Source: Ichthyophthirius multifiliis (taxonomy: Eukaryota; Ciliophora; Oligohymenophorea; Hymenostomatida). From it: a stretch of DNA of 63,078 nt. The notes beneath the pieces are model-generated. The model was not told the DNA's origin and did no database searches. It saw only the letters and a program-made list of their open reading frames with translations. Made by a program: the position numbers and the translations under genes. Of this stretch, positions 51,137 through 62,795 are shown piece after piece (the first letter of the stretch is position 1; each line of letters opens with the position of its first letter). The stretch is from the NCBI RefSeq assembly GCF_000220395.1, contig NW_004087363.1:8771-71848 (forward strand), written 5' to 3'.

Positions 51137-51203
51137 TAATATGTTTTGATAAATTTTTAATAAATATATTATATAGGGTTAGTAATATGTATGGAGGTAA
51201 TGA
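50452..51203 (+). CDS. IFT43, intraflagellar transport complex A subunit
   Basis: Small IFT-A subunit needed for retrograde transport in cilia. Seven tiny exons whose phases all agree: 7, 46, 44, 146, 54, 60 and 27 nt, with introns 50459-50535, 50582-50635, 50680-50734, 50881-50926, 50981-51017 and 51078-51176. 127 residues. Sequence: MSSWGFSGNNNVKIDIS, then the family core DLIIVPDIGQEA, VSAPPNQPTVQVQDIHEL, EEGVDLSLLMQILSPVEE and KEKDEPWEFLQLKTQIYEI, equivalent to the DIPVIPDL...LKLLTKVLAPE...W region of IFT43. The last exon reads GQQYVWRQ and TGA 51201-51203. Another frame there (VSNMYGGNESFDQNE, TGA 51223-51225) looks more natural but does not fit the splice phase. Confidence 0.85.
51095..51131. 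repeat. (AT)n run in IFT43 last intron
   Basis: About eighteen AT units within intron 51078-51176. Confidence 0.9.
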
Positions 51204-53437
51204 ATCATTTGATTAAAATGAATGAAGAGAATAATATTTATCATTATGTATTTGATTTTTATAAAATTTATTGTAAATTTATTTTATTTATTCATTTTTT
51301 TAAATATTAATAATATTTTAATATATTATTTTTATATAAAAAATTTAAAACTATAATTAATATCTTTAAAATTAATATGCAAGTATTTATATATATTTTT
51401 ATATATATTTTAATATTTAATATTTTATATTTTTATTATTATATAAATAAACTTTTTATATCTAATTTTTATTTTTTATTCTCTATAATAAATTAATAAT
51501 TAATTTTTTAAATTAAAAAATTTTGATTAAAATAAAAGTTTAATATTTATATTAATTTAATTTTTAATATTATTTTTTATATAATATAATATAATATAAT
51601 TTATTATTATTTAATATATTAATATTTTAGATATTAAAAATTAAAATATAAAAAGTATTAATTTCTCTTTATTAATTAAATTATAAAAAATTAATAATTA
51701 AAAATAATTTTAATTTTTTTTTTATTTAATTTTTATACCAAATTGTCATATCTTATCAATTAATTTAATATTTTATTTTAAAATAATTATTTATAATATT
51801 AAAAGTAAAACGATTAATTTATCAAAAATAAACTTATAGTTTCTCTTTAAAAAATATATCTTATTATAATATCTACTAAAAAATATAAAAATCTTGTAAA
51901 TTTATGCTCATAATATTAATTTATTAATTATATTTTTCATAATATATTAAAATTTAATAATAATTTATATTATGGGATGCGATCAGTGCCTATATCTATT
52001 TATTTTAATTGACCTTTTTTACTTTACTCTAAAGCAATTATTTAATATCTGAATATAGCAATTAATATGAGATCTAAACTAATTTAATTAGAAATAACAA
52101 GTCAATTTTCTTTTATATAATATTTAAAATTAACTAAACATCATTAAAATATTAAAATAATTTTTGTTTTATAGTTATTATAATTAAATTTTTTAAATTA
52201 TTTTCGATGCAAATTTGATCTTAATAGGCTTAAAAAAGTATGAATTCAATGTTCTAACCGCTATCTTCTATAAAGTATATATATTAAAAATCTTCAGATC
52301 TGTATATATTATAAAATAGTTTAATTAAATTATTTACCATGTAATTAATATTAAAGTCTTTTAAATTATTATATTATATTATATTTAATTTTTATTGTTT
52401 GTAAATTATCTTATTATACTTAAACATAATAGATTAATAAAACTATTGAAATTATTATACATTAAATTAATTTAATTTCTGATATTTATAATTTATTGTT
52501 AAAAATATGATTTCAAGCACTTTTCTCAATCAGGAAATTAAGAATTTTAAACTTTAAATAAATCTATATTTAAAATTTTAATAAATTGAAGTTTTTATAT
52601 CAAATAGCTTAATCAAAATAATTAATAAAATAGTTTTAAAAACGATTTAATTATTTAAACAAAATTAAATATTATATAAAATATTTATTAACCTATTATA
52701 TCTTTAATAGGATAATTAATTATATTTTTATCTGAAATTAATAATATTCATGAAATCATATTATTTATATAAAAAAGAATAAATTTGAAATAAATAATTA
52801 TATCGATTTTTATAATTCCTTGATTGAATTTTTAATCGAAAATTACAGAAAAAATAAATTGTTAAAAAACAATATATATATTATCGACTTCAACTTCATA
52901 TTGTAAATAATCAGTATATATCATATAAAATGACTAGGAAACTTAATATTATGACAATAAACAATTTTGAAAATTTATAGAAAATTAAATATATGATTAT
53001 ATTTTAAATAAAATATATTTGTTAAAAATGTTTTGATCTCATATATATAATAGTTCATACTTAAATATAGAATTTTTTATATATAAAAATGATTTATATA
53101 TAATAAAATTATGATAATTATAAAATATTTTATTTAAATTAAAGTATTTATTATATAAATAGTATTTTTATAAATATTTATGATATATATAATATATTTT
53201 TTTTATATTATTATTTTAGCAAATAAAAACTATTTTTAATATATAAATCATAAAAAAAAATTATAAAAAAAATAAAAAATTATATAATTAAATTTAAATT
53301 TAATTTTTATAGAAATTTTATAATTATTTTTTTTCAATTTTAAATTTAACTTTAGAATAAAAAAAATTATATAAAAATTTAGATATATATTTTATGTATA
53401 TTTATAAAAATAATTATAAATATATTATTTTTTTAAA

Positions 53438-53468
<31 letters not shown>

Positions 53469-53520
53469 TTACTTTTTTATATATATTCATATATATTTAT
53501 ATATTAATTTTTTATTTTGT
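51204..53520. other. 2.3 kb AT-rich spacer
   Basis: Long A/T stretch between IFT43 and the 3' end of DNAAF1. Slightly higher G/C at 51970-52320 and 52900-53050, where neither strand gives a convincing protein or a structured-RNA-like pattern that I can fold by eye. Confidence 0.5.
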
Positions 53521-53791
53521 TCATTCTAATTCATCAAGTTGATTAACTTATAAAGTAGTATTCTAATCTAGATATTATTTTTAATTTTGATTACTTTCAT
53601 TTTTCATATTAAGTTTAAAATAATTAATTTTATCTTAAATATACTTCTTAGAAATTTCTTAAGTAATATCTTTATTTATATTCTAGGATACATTTTTAAT
53701 CAAGTCACTCATATTTTTGATAAGTTTATCTTCTGTAAAATCTTCATTTTATAAATTAATTTAAATAAATTAATTAATCAAAGACTCGATT

Positions 53792-53850
<59 letters not shown>

Positions 53851-54907
53851 TTTAGTAAATATTATCATTTTAGCAAATATTTTCTTTTAATTATTCATTA
53901 TTGTTTTATATACCAAGACTTTATTTCATTTAATTAATAGTTTTTAATAAATCATCCGCAATATTTTATTCTCTTAATAATTAATCTTAACACCATTTAA
54001 TATAATGTTCATCTCCTTATACCAAAGCATCATTAACTTTATTTTAAAGTTTTAAGATTTCCTCATTGTTTTTTTTAAGATTATTTTCGAAAAAAATAAT
54101 TCTTCTTTATTTAATTTCTTAATTTTTCTTAAAATTTTCTTAATAATATTTTTTCTTTAACTACTCTTTCTCATCACTAATTTCCTACATTTTTTTTTAC
54201 ATTTAAGCTTTCCCACCCTCACAAAAGGCTTCCGCTAATTTCTTTTCTTCTGGGAAAACAGGACGATCATCTAAATAAGTTAATTAATTTAATTTACCTA
54301 TCATTGATTTTCTATACTAGGGGAATTCTATTTAGAATCTATTGCCTTTCAGATATATAACTTTTAAACTTTTCATATTTTTAAAAATTTGATTTAGTAT
54401 TTTTTCATCGTATTCAATATAATTATTCGTTAAATCTAAACTAGAAACTGATTCTAAATTTTTTAGTTCTTCTAAATTTTCATATTCTTTCAAATAATTT
54501 TAAACAAGGATTAAATTTTACAGTTTTTATTATTATTATAAATTTTAAATTTTATATATTGAATTATTTGAAAGGTTCAAAGTTAATAATTCTTAATTAT
54601 TTTCTAATCCTTCGATTTCTTTTATTAAATTATTTTATAAAAATAAATGCTAGAGTTATTTTAAATTAGATAACCCTTATATTTTTCTAATAGAATTATT
54701 CTCTAAATATAATGTTTTTATATTTATAAAATTATCTAATCCATCTATCTTTGTAAATCCTTTGTATTATAAATATAATTTTGAATTTAATTCAGGATAT
54801 TCATATAATCCTTCTTCTTCACATATTATTAAAATGTTTCTTTCATTCATTATGATTCGTTCATTTTCATCTTTTTGTAATTCATGTTTTTTTATTCTTG
54901 AAGTCAT
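53521..54907 (-). CDS. DNAAF1 (LRRC50/ODA7), axonemal dynein assembly factor
   Basis: Cytoplasmic factor for preassembly of outer and inner dynein arms. Single exon, ATG (CAT 54905-54907) to TGA 53523-53521, 461 residues after one base correction. N-terminal NILIICEEEGLYEYPELNSK and LYLQYKGFTKI match the family start. Then six leucine-rich repeats (TLYLENNSIRKIQGLSNL, LFLQNNLIKEIEGLEN, LNLSNNSIYKIQ and so on), and the hallmark cap LNQLTYLDDRPVFPEEKKLA followed by EAFCEGGKAQM. The C-terminus is coiled and Gln/Asn-rich with a perfect ATT/AAT repeat (53793-53850). The frame entering the repeat reads Gln (TAA), while the frame leaving it reads Asn (AAT) and runs to the stop, so the total length is off by one base (1387 nt), probably at the adjoining A5. 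Confidence 0.92.
53793..53850 (-). repeat. ATT trinucleotide repeat in DNAAF1
   Basis: About nineteen perfect ATT units on the plus strand, in the C-terminal coding part of DNAAF1, read as polyGln or polyAsn depending on how the frame break is resolved. Confidence 0.85.
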
Positions 54908-55352
54908 TTATTAAATTTTTATTTATTTTTAAATTTTTTTTTAATATTTTTATAGATTAATTATGAATATATTTTAAAAAAAACATATAAATATTGTTTC
55001 GATATAATAAATAAAATAACAAAAAAAAATATATTTATTAATATTTTAAAATATAATTAATATATAAAGTTATGTTTTTTTTTTGAAAAATATACATACA
55101 TATGTATATTATAGTCTTTCTTATTTTCTCTCTTTTTTTTATTTCTTATTCACAAAAAAAAAAAAATCCAAATTTTTTTTTCTAATCTTTTTTTTTTTCT
55201 TGATTTTCTTTTAAAAAAATATACAAATTTTTAAAAATAAAATATATCTAAAAAGTATTATATATATTAATCTATTTTTATATAGTATATATATAAATAT
55301 AATAAATAATAAAATATTTTTAATAAATACGAACAATATAAAAATAAGTAAA
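54908..55352. other. divergent spacer
   Basis: A/T-rich region between the DNAAF1 start (-) and an unidentified membrane protein gene (+), containing an A12-type run (55155-55167) and poly-T blocks. Nothing else seen. Confidence 0.5.
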
Positions 55353-56267
55353 ATGAAAAACCCTTCGAATATATATAAATTTAATCCTAATTCCCTTAAA
55401 AAAATATAATTAAATAAACAATTATAATCAACTATTTAATGTTTATGACTCAGCTTCCGAATTAGTCTACAAAGCTGTATCTCCTTAATTAGCCATTACT
55501 TAATTTGAAATTGTTCTTGTACCACTTAAGTTTAAATTTTAAAAAGTATTTGACATATCATCTGAATCGCAGATAAAATTATCATAATTAATATTAGGTC
55601 TTACACTTTCATCAATCCTATTTCTATAATTCTATTATAGCCTCTCTAGTATATTTCTTTACATAATTCTTATTAATTATGAATTATATGAAGGGGAGCT
55701 TCCCTATTAATTATATTCAGTTTCAGTTTATATTTCAAGAGAAATATTTTTATCAACTGCTAATTAATATAATTTATTTAAAAAATGCAAAAAATCTTTT
55801 GTTTATTAATCTTTTGGGCTTTATTCGATTATTTATTTTCGGATTTCCAAAAGAAAAATTTTATCTATGTCTTATTATAATATTATTGTATTTAAAATTC
55901 GCTTTAATTAAAGTTTTAGACTTTATCGAATATTCAATTTTAAAATTTCTTACTAATATTATTCGAATACTTTTGCTTTATAGTTTTATACTGTATATAT
56001 TTAAGTTTGTTTTTTATTTAATTTTTTTTCTTCTTTTTCATTTTCTAAATTTGTTTATTTTAATTTATAACCCATTTTTTTATTATTTTCTTTTCTTTTC
56101 TTTTTTTAATTTATGGTTAATTTTTTTATATTTTTTTTTTTTTTAAATTTATTAAAAAAAAATTATAATCTTTTTATAACAAAAAAAAATTAAAATAAAA
56201 AACAAAAAATTAATCAAAATTTTTTCAAAAAGAATTTATATGAAAAATACACCATTTAAATATAATG
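55353..56267 (+). CDS. unidentified multi-pass membrane protein, frame broken
   Basis: ATG opens MKNPSNIYKFNPNSLKK. With one base removed at the A7 near 55400 the frame continues as NQLFNVYDSASELVYKAVSP, then FEIVLVPLKFKFQKVFDISS and hydrophobic segments (LILGLTLSSILFLQF, SSIFLYIILIN). A further one-base correction at A6 near 55780 keeps it hydrophobic (MQKIFCLLIFWALFDYLFSD). I do not recognise the family. The 3' end is uncertain (a TGA at 56265-56267 is one candidate). A plus-strand frame starting at 55679 is open over the same DNA and also hydrophobic, because poly-T in any frame reads Phe; I think it is a shadow. Confidence 0.4.
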
Positions 56268-56532
56268 AATGTATACTCCCTTTTTATTAAAGAACATTCT
56301 ATTTTTTAATATATATATAAATTATTATCAATAACCAAAAAACTATTCATTCTCTTACCTTTTCAAATAAATTCTATTTAAAAGTCCCAAAATATTTTTT
56401 TTTTTTTTTAAAGTAATTAATTAAAATCTAATTTACTAATAACCTGATCTTATATTCGTAAAATCATAAAATTTGATACATAAAAAAACTTTACATTAAA
56501 TAATCAAAAAAACAATATTAAAATTATATATT

Positions 56533-56950
56533 ATGGCTATAATTAATAATAAAATGCTTAATTTTGAATATTTATTTTTTTAAAAAGCATTAAAAAGTCT
56601 ATTCCAAATAAAACTTTTTTCCAAAATTTTTTATAAAAAAGACTTTCATTAAGAAATTGTTCGGACTTTTGCACACAATATGAGGCACTAAAAAAAGCCA
56701 AAAACTTCAGCAAACGCATTAAAATCCAAAAATATTGAAATATTATAAAAAAGGATAATATAATATGTCAAAAACTTCTTTCTTAGGATAAATTGAGTTT
56801 TCATATATTCAGAAAATTAATAATTTTGAAAACAATAATTTAAAAAATGTTGAAGCAAAACAAAAAAGGACACTGTACCTCTACATGAACGAAATACGTG
56901 AATAAAAATTAACTTATTAGAAAAAGAAAATAATATAAAATATTTATTTT
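56533..56950 (+). CDS. possible basic protein of unknown function
   Basis: An ATG opens MAIINNKMLNFEYLFFQKAL and continues HQEIVRTFAHNMRHQKKPK. After a frame change near 56750 a second segment reads MSKTSFLGQIEFSYIQKI and QKRTLYLYMNEIREQKLTYQ. Residues are mixed enough to look coding, with several His, Arg and Cys-free basic patches. No family recognised; end not defined. Confidence 0.35.
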
Positions 56951-58992
56951 TTTATTTATTTCTTTATTTAATATAAAAAGTCTTTCTTTTCGTACTTTTC
57001 ACATAATAAAAGAAAGGTGGAATTAAATTTGTATTTATTAATATATATTATATATAAAAAAGCTAAAATTAAAACAAAAAATATAAATAAATATAAAAAA
57101 ACAGAATGTCTCTTTTATATAAATTAATTTTTAATTTTTTCTATATTTTTTTTTTTAAAAAAAAACCGATTAATACATTTATCATCACTTTTTTATTTTG
57201 GATAGTATTATTATTAAAAAAATTATAGAAAAAGATTATATATTAACTCTTTATTTATATATAAATAAAACCTTATATAAATATAACTAATGTATATAAT
57301 ATTATATAGCTAAGGCAAACATAAGACTAACAAAAAAAAGGAATCAATGAAATATAATTGTCTGAAAATTGAAAAAAAGATAATTATTCTTATTTTAACA
57401 ATAAAATATTTTATATATTATATTCTTTATTTTTTTTATAATATTAATGATCATTTATTGCGAACTTAATTGATACGTTTATACTAATTTCTATATCAAA
57501 ATATATATATAACATATTTAATATTTTATTATTAATATAATATATAATATAAGATATTCCAACACTACAAAGTAAATGCATTTTTTAATAAAAATCTATT
57601 TTTTTTGAATGAAGAAATTATATAAATACAAAGGAATTTCTAGAATATTTTTAAAAATAAAAACTTCGAAAATATATATTATTTGTTTTATATCCTAAAA
57701 AGACTTAATTTTATATATATTCTTTCGAAAAAAATAAAATTTTAAAGACTCTCATAAAAATTATTTATTATATATATGTTTTTTTTATATTATATAATAG
57801 TCTAATAAAAATTTATATGAAAAAGATTCCTAAAAAAAATAATATATGTACATTTTCGATAATATAGTTCTAAAAATGAGAGATATGAGTTTTTTTGATG
57901 TTTTTCTACTTTAATAATGATAAATAAATAATAAATTAATTATACATATATAAATAATATAAAAAGAATAAGTAAAAAATAATCTCTAAGAAAATTTTGT
58001 TATACTTTAAAAAATCAAAATTTTGTTTTAAAGTAAAAAATATTAATACTTAAAAAAAAATTATATTTTATAAGAAATATAATTAAATAAATGACAATAA
58101 TTTTTTATGACTTTTTTATTGTATAATTATTTAAAATGAAGTAAATTAATTAATTAGTTTTTAAAAAATATTAATTAATTCGTTTATAAATAAATACTAT
58201 TTTATTTAGAAAGTTTAAGTTTAATTTATTTAATTATATTTTATATAATTATATTATATAATTTAAAATTTATAATAAATAAAATATATATATTATTATT
58301 TATATTTTATAAAAAAAATAAAAATATTATAATATTATATTATAAATATATATATATATATTAAAATATATTTATATAATTTATTTTTATTTATATTGTA
58401 TATTTTGTATATATATAATAAATTTGGATATACATTTATAATTTAATTAATATTCATATTAAAATTGTTTTATATATTTATAATTAAAAATTTTATCAAA
58501 TTACTGCAAATATATGATAATATGTAATTATAAAAATTAAGAATATAAATTAAATAATGTAATTTTAATTAATTTATTAACTATTAAAATAATATAAATT
58601 TTGCTCATATATAAATTTATTACATTTAAATAAAAATACATTATATAAAATAAAATTATTTAATTATTTATAATTATTTATCAAAGATTAATTTTTTAAT
58701 AATTATAATATTATAATTTTACTTCATAATTTATTTTTTATAAATAAAAATTAGATTACAAACAATCATGATGTTTTTGATAAGCTAAAATTCAAATATC
58801 TGTTCTTACTTCTATTCAAATATATAAAAAAAAAACAAAAATATAATAATTAATATTTTCTAAATAAAAATATAAAATATATTTAATTATATAATTATAT
58901 ATATTTATTATTTATTATAAATAAAAATTTATTATATATTAATAATTCTTATTTTCATTTACTGTTTTTTTTATATAATTATAATAAAATAA
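56951..58992. other. 2 kb AT-rich spacer
   Basis: A/T-rich with many TATATA and AATAA runs; no protein-like stretch on either strand that I can support. Confidence 0.55.
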
Positions 58993-60355
58993 ATGTATAA
59001 AAATTCCTAACATTAATAATAAAAATATAAAATTTAACATTTAAACGAAAAACTAAAAACCGATTAATCATAAAATAATTCATATGAAGATTTTATTGAA
59101 TAAATTTCATATTTTTATTAACTTTTATAAAACACAAATCCTGAAACATATAAAATATTAATAAATGAATTTGGCGATAAAGATGAGTTTATTTTTTAAT
59201 AAAATATTGAAAAATCATAATAATTAAAATTTTTAAGATTTATGGCCGAATATTTAAATTATTCATAGAATTCAGGACTAGATAAGTTCAATAATAATTC
59301 ATAGTATTAAATTTATGATGGAAAAAATATCAAATAAATGCTTGAATAGAAAAATATTCTTAATTAAACTCCTTAACATCACAATAAAATCTACAAAAAT
59401 AAATTCTACGAAAAAAATCCACATTATACTGTCGGTTTATTTCAAATATAGTAACATTTACCTTATTAATATTAATTTTCAGCATTAAATTATTCATTTA
59501 ATCATTTATATTCAACCAAATAAATATAATAAACTGAATATAATTAAAAAGAAATACTCGAAATGGAAAAAACGTTTAAAATTTAATGGAAAAATTAAAT
59601 AATATAACTGAAAAATAAAAGCTTGCCAAAAAAAATTCTGAATTGGGAAAACTTAAAGAAAAATATGAAAATATATAATATAAGCACGAAGAAACATTAA
59701 AGAATTTAAAAAAACAACAATTAGAATATAAAAAAGAACTAAATGAGAAAATTTATGAAGAAAGAAAAAACAAGAAAAACTTCAAAAAAAACTTTCCAAA
59801 ATCTAAATGTAAAATGAAATATTATAAAAAAAATAAGAATAATATCAAAAAGAAATTTCAGATAAAACCGAAGAATTTGAAAACCAAATAAAAAATCTCG
59901 AAAAAAATTTCGAAGAACAACTTTTTATTTAAAAATAAGAATTTGAAAATTAAATAAAAAAATAACTCGAAGAATATTCAAAATAAATTAAAGAAAACTA
60001 AAAATAACTAGAAGAAAATTTAAAAAATTATCATATTTAAAATCATAATAATAATATACAACAATAAGAATTAAGTATAATACCCAAAATTATTTCTAAA
60101 GAAGATAAAAGCATTTAAGTTAATCTAGAAGATAAATAATTAATTATAAAATCTGATTATATGAAAATTACTAAAAGTAGGACTAATTATGTTAAATATA
60201 TTGAATAAGATTAAATACAAAGGGCATAAAGCAATACTCCTAAAAAAGAAAATAATATTAATTATTAATAGAATTGGGCAAATGCTATAGAAAAATTATA
60301 AAATTAAACAAAAAATTAAATTATATAAACTACTAAAAAATAAATAAAAAAATGA
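58993..60355 (+). CDS. coiled-coil protein of unknown function
   Basis: ATG to TGA 60353-60355, no intron, about 454 residues after adding one A at A6 59567-59572 and one at A6 59765-59770. The N-terminal 180 residues are a compact, non-repetitive region (NPETYKILINEFGDKDEFIF, LKFLRFMAEYLNYSQN) that may be a conserved domain I do not know. From about residue 185 a long charged coiled coil follows (SELGKLKEKYENIQYKHEE, LEKNFEEQLFIQKQEFE, LEEYSKQIKENQKQLEENL). The C-terminal 90 residues are less helical (SIIPKIISKEDKSIQVNLED) and end in a Lys/Gln-rich tail. Probably a structural or ciliary/basal-body protein (inference from architecture only). Converges with the cyclotransferase gene 113 bp away. 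Confidence 0.62.
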
Positions 60356-60468
60356 ATAAACAAAATAAAAATATAAATAAATATAAAGTATAATTAATAA
60401 ATATATATATATATATTAATATAAATAAATATATACAAATATATATTTATATAATATTTTATTCATTT

Positions 60469-61302
60469 TCATTCAGTATATAATTGAATTTCAAATAAAA
60501 ATGGCCAATTTTTTCCTGTTAATATAAATTTTTTATCATTTTCATTATAAGCTATTCCATTCAAACAATTATTGCTATCTTCTAAATAACTTTCATATTC
60601 TTTTCCAAAATTTTATTTAAGTTCCGAAAAGTCTAATTCATCTTCTATTTTTCCATTTTCTGGGTCTATAATAAGAACAATATCTTTTAAAAAGACATTT
60701 GCGAAAATCTTTCCGTTTACTAACTCTAACTCGTTAATATTATAATACGGAATATTTTAATTATTAAAAACATTTACTTTTTTTACTACTTTTAAATCAT
60801 TCTCATTTATTTTTACATGAAAAATTATATTACTACTATCAGTCATTAATAGAATATTTTCTTTATAAAAACACATACCCCATCCTTCACTCATTTCTTT
60901 AGGCATTTTATATGTTTTTTTTATTTCTTGTAATTTCTCATCGAACTTATATACTATTCTATTTTAATATGTTAACATAAAAATACTTTTTTCCTTAGTT
61001 TCTTTATTATGTAATAATGATGAGCCTTCACCAAATACGGTATTGTTTAAAGAATATGCGTTATATATTTTCATTTCGGGAAGTTTTATGTAGTGAATTT
61101 CACTTTGACCATAAAGACCTGTACTTTCTAATAAAGTATTAGAATCTATGTATTCTAAACCTTCTGTAAAAAACAAAAGGTTTCTTTTATATTTATTAGT
61201 TATTCTGTATAAATATTTTTTGCTAGCTTAATATATTTTTGAAGGAAATATTTAGATTGGGAAAATAAATAATAATGTGATTAAAAATTAGCTAAAAAGC
61301 AT
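60469..61302 (-). CDS. secreted glutaminyl-peptide cyclotransferase (plant/bacterial QC type)
   Basis: Converts N-terminal Gln of peptides to pyroglutamate; this is the five-bladed propeller family of papaya and bacteria, not the animal metalloenzyme. Single exon, 277 residues, no frame break. ATG (CAT 61300-61302) opens a clear signal peptide, MLFSQFLITLLFIFPIQIFP. Family blocks: LFFTEGLEYIDSNTLLEST then GLYGQSEIHYIKLPEM, TVFGEGSSLL, EGWGMCFYKENILLMTDSSN, YNINELELVNGKIFANVFL, IIDPENGKIEDELDFSELKQ, LNGIAYNENDKKFILTGKNW and PFLFEIQ. The signal peptide implies work in the secretory pathway or outside the cell. In a genome so rich in Gln codons, N-terminal Gln on secreted proteins may be common (inference). 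Confidence 0.92.
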
Positions 61303-62795
61303 ATATTTTCTATGTAGTTTTTATGCTTTTTATATTTATTTTAGTTAAATAAAATTGAGAAGTAGTTTTTTTCTTTATATAAAATATTAAATGAATATAT
61401 ATATATTAATTTTTTTTAAATAATTAAAAGTGTTAAACAATAATATATTTTAAGAAATTAAATAATATAAATAATTAAAGATTTTTATTTAAAAAAATAT
61501 AAACTAAATTAACATTTATAATGTATTTAAAAATATACAAATATATTATTTTATTTTTTGAATTTTATTAAATTATTTTTAATAAAGCTTTTTTTTGGTA
61601 ATATCAATTATACAAAAAAAAACAATATCTTTATATACAAAACATAAAATAAAAAATTATGTAATAATCTAATTTTATTAATAAATTCAAAACTAAATTA
61701 ATCAAGCAAATAATAGTAACGAAAAATAATAATTAAAAAAATAAAAGGAAAAGACTAAATATAAAAATAAATTAACCAAAAAACTAAAAAAAAATCTATA
61801 AGTATTTGAAAAATGAAAATAAAATAACAAATCATTATTATGTATAATATTTGAATGTAATAAAATTCAAAATCAAATCTAATAAATTAAAACTAATTTA
61901 AGTAATAAAATATAAATAGAAAAAAAAATTAAACTAATTATACAATTAATAACAATAATAAAATTAAGAATTGAAATTAAACAATAAATTAATATTAAAT
62001 AAGATAAAATACAATTAATTTTTTAAAATAAATTAAAAAAAATGAAAAAAATATATAAATAAAAAAAAAAATGAAAAAAATATATAAATTTATATATTTT
62101 ATTAATTGATTAAATAAATAAAAAAATGAAAGTATAAATTGTAAAAAAAATATAATTTATTAAAAAATCATGTTTAATAATATATATAATGAGATTATTA
62201 AAATTAATTAAATTTTTTATTAATTAATATAAAAATATACTTTCTAAAAGATATTTTTAAAATATTATTATAACGTTTTATAAAATCGGTTCTTTTATTT
62301 TAATAATATTGGAGTTTTACAATCAATAACCATAGATTTACAATTATTTTTAATTTTAACAACAATATTATATGAAATTTGTCCGAATTTTTAGTAAAAT
62401 TTAGTAATTTATAATTTTGAAAGATGAAAATAATTAAATTTTAATTTTTCTTTTAAATTATTTCTTATTTTTAATTTTATGATTTTTTTTTCTTCTCTTT
62501 TTTTTTTTACATTTGTTTTTGTTAAAATTTGTAAATAAAAAGTTAGAAAAAAATCAAAAAACATTTTTTTATTTTTTTTAATAGGATATTATTCCTTTTT
62601 TTAATATATAATTTTATTTTATACTACTTTAATATAAGTTCATTTTTAATTTTAAGACTTTATATTTATTTTTAATTTTGTGTTTGCTTTTGAATATTTC
62701 CTTTTTTTTTTTCCTTACAAAAAAATAAAATATTCGAATAATATTCTTTTAGTTATAATCTAGTGTTTATTTTTGAAATCGAAAAAAAAAATAAG
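61303..62795. other. 1.5 kb AT-rich spacer
   Basis: Upstream of both the cyclotransferase (-) and the last gene (+). A/T-rich, with TTTTTTTT runs near 62490-62510 and no coding signal found. Confidence 0.5.

Noticed and set aside
55679-56146. Long standard-code plus-strand ORF
   Set aside because: Poly-T reads Phe in every frame; a different frame carries the mixed, protein-like sequence upstream and continues through this region.
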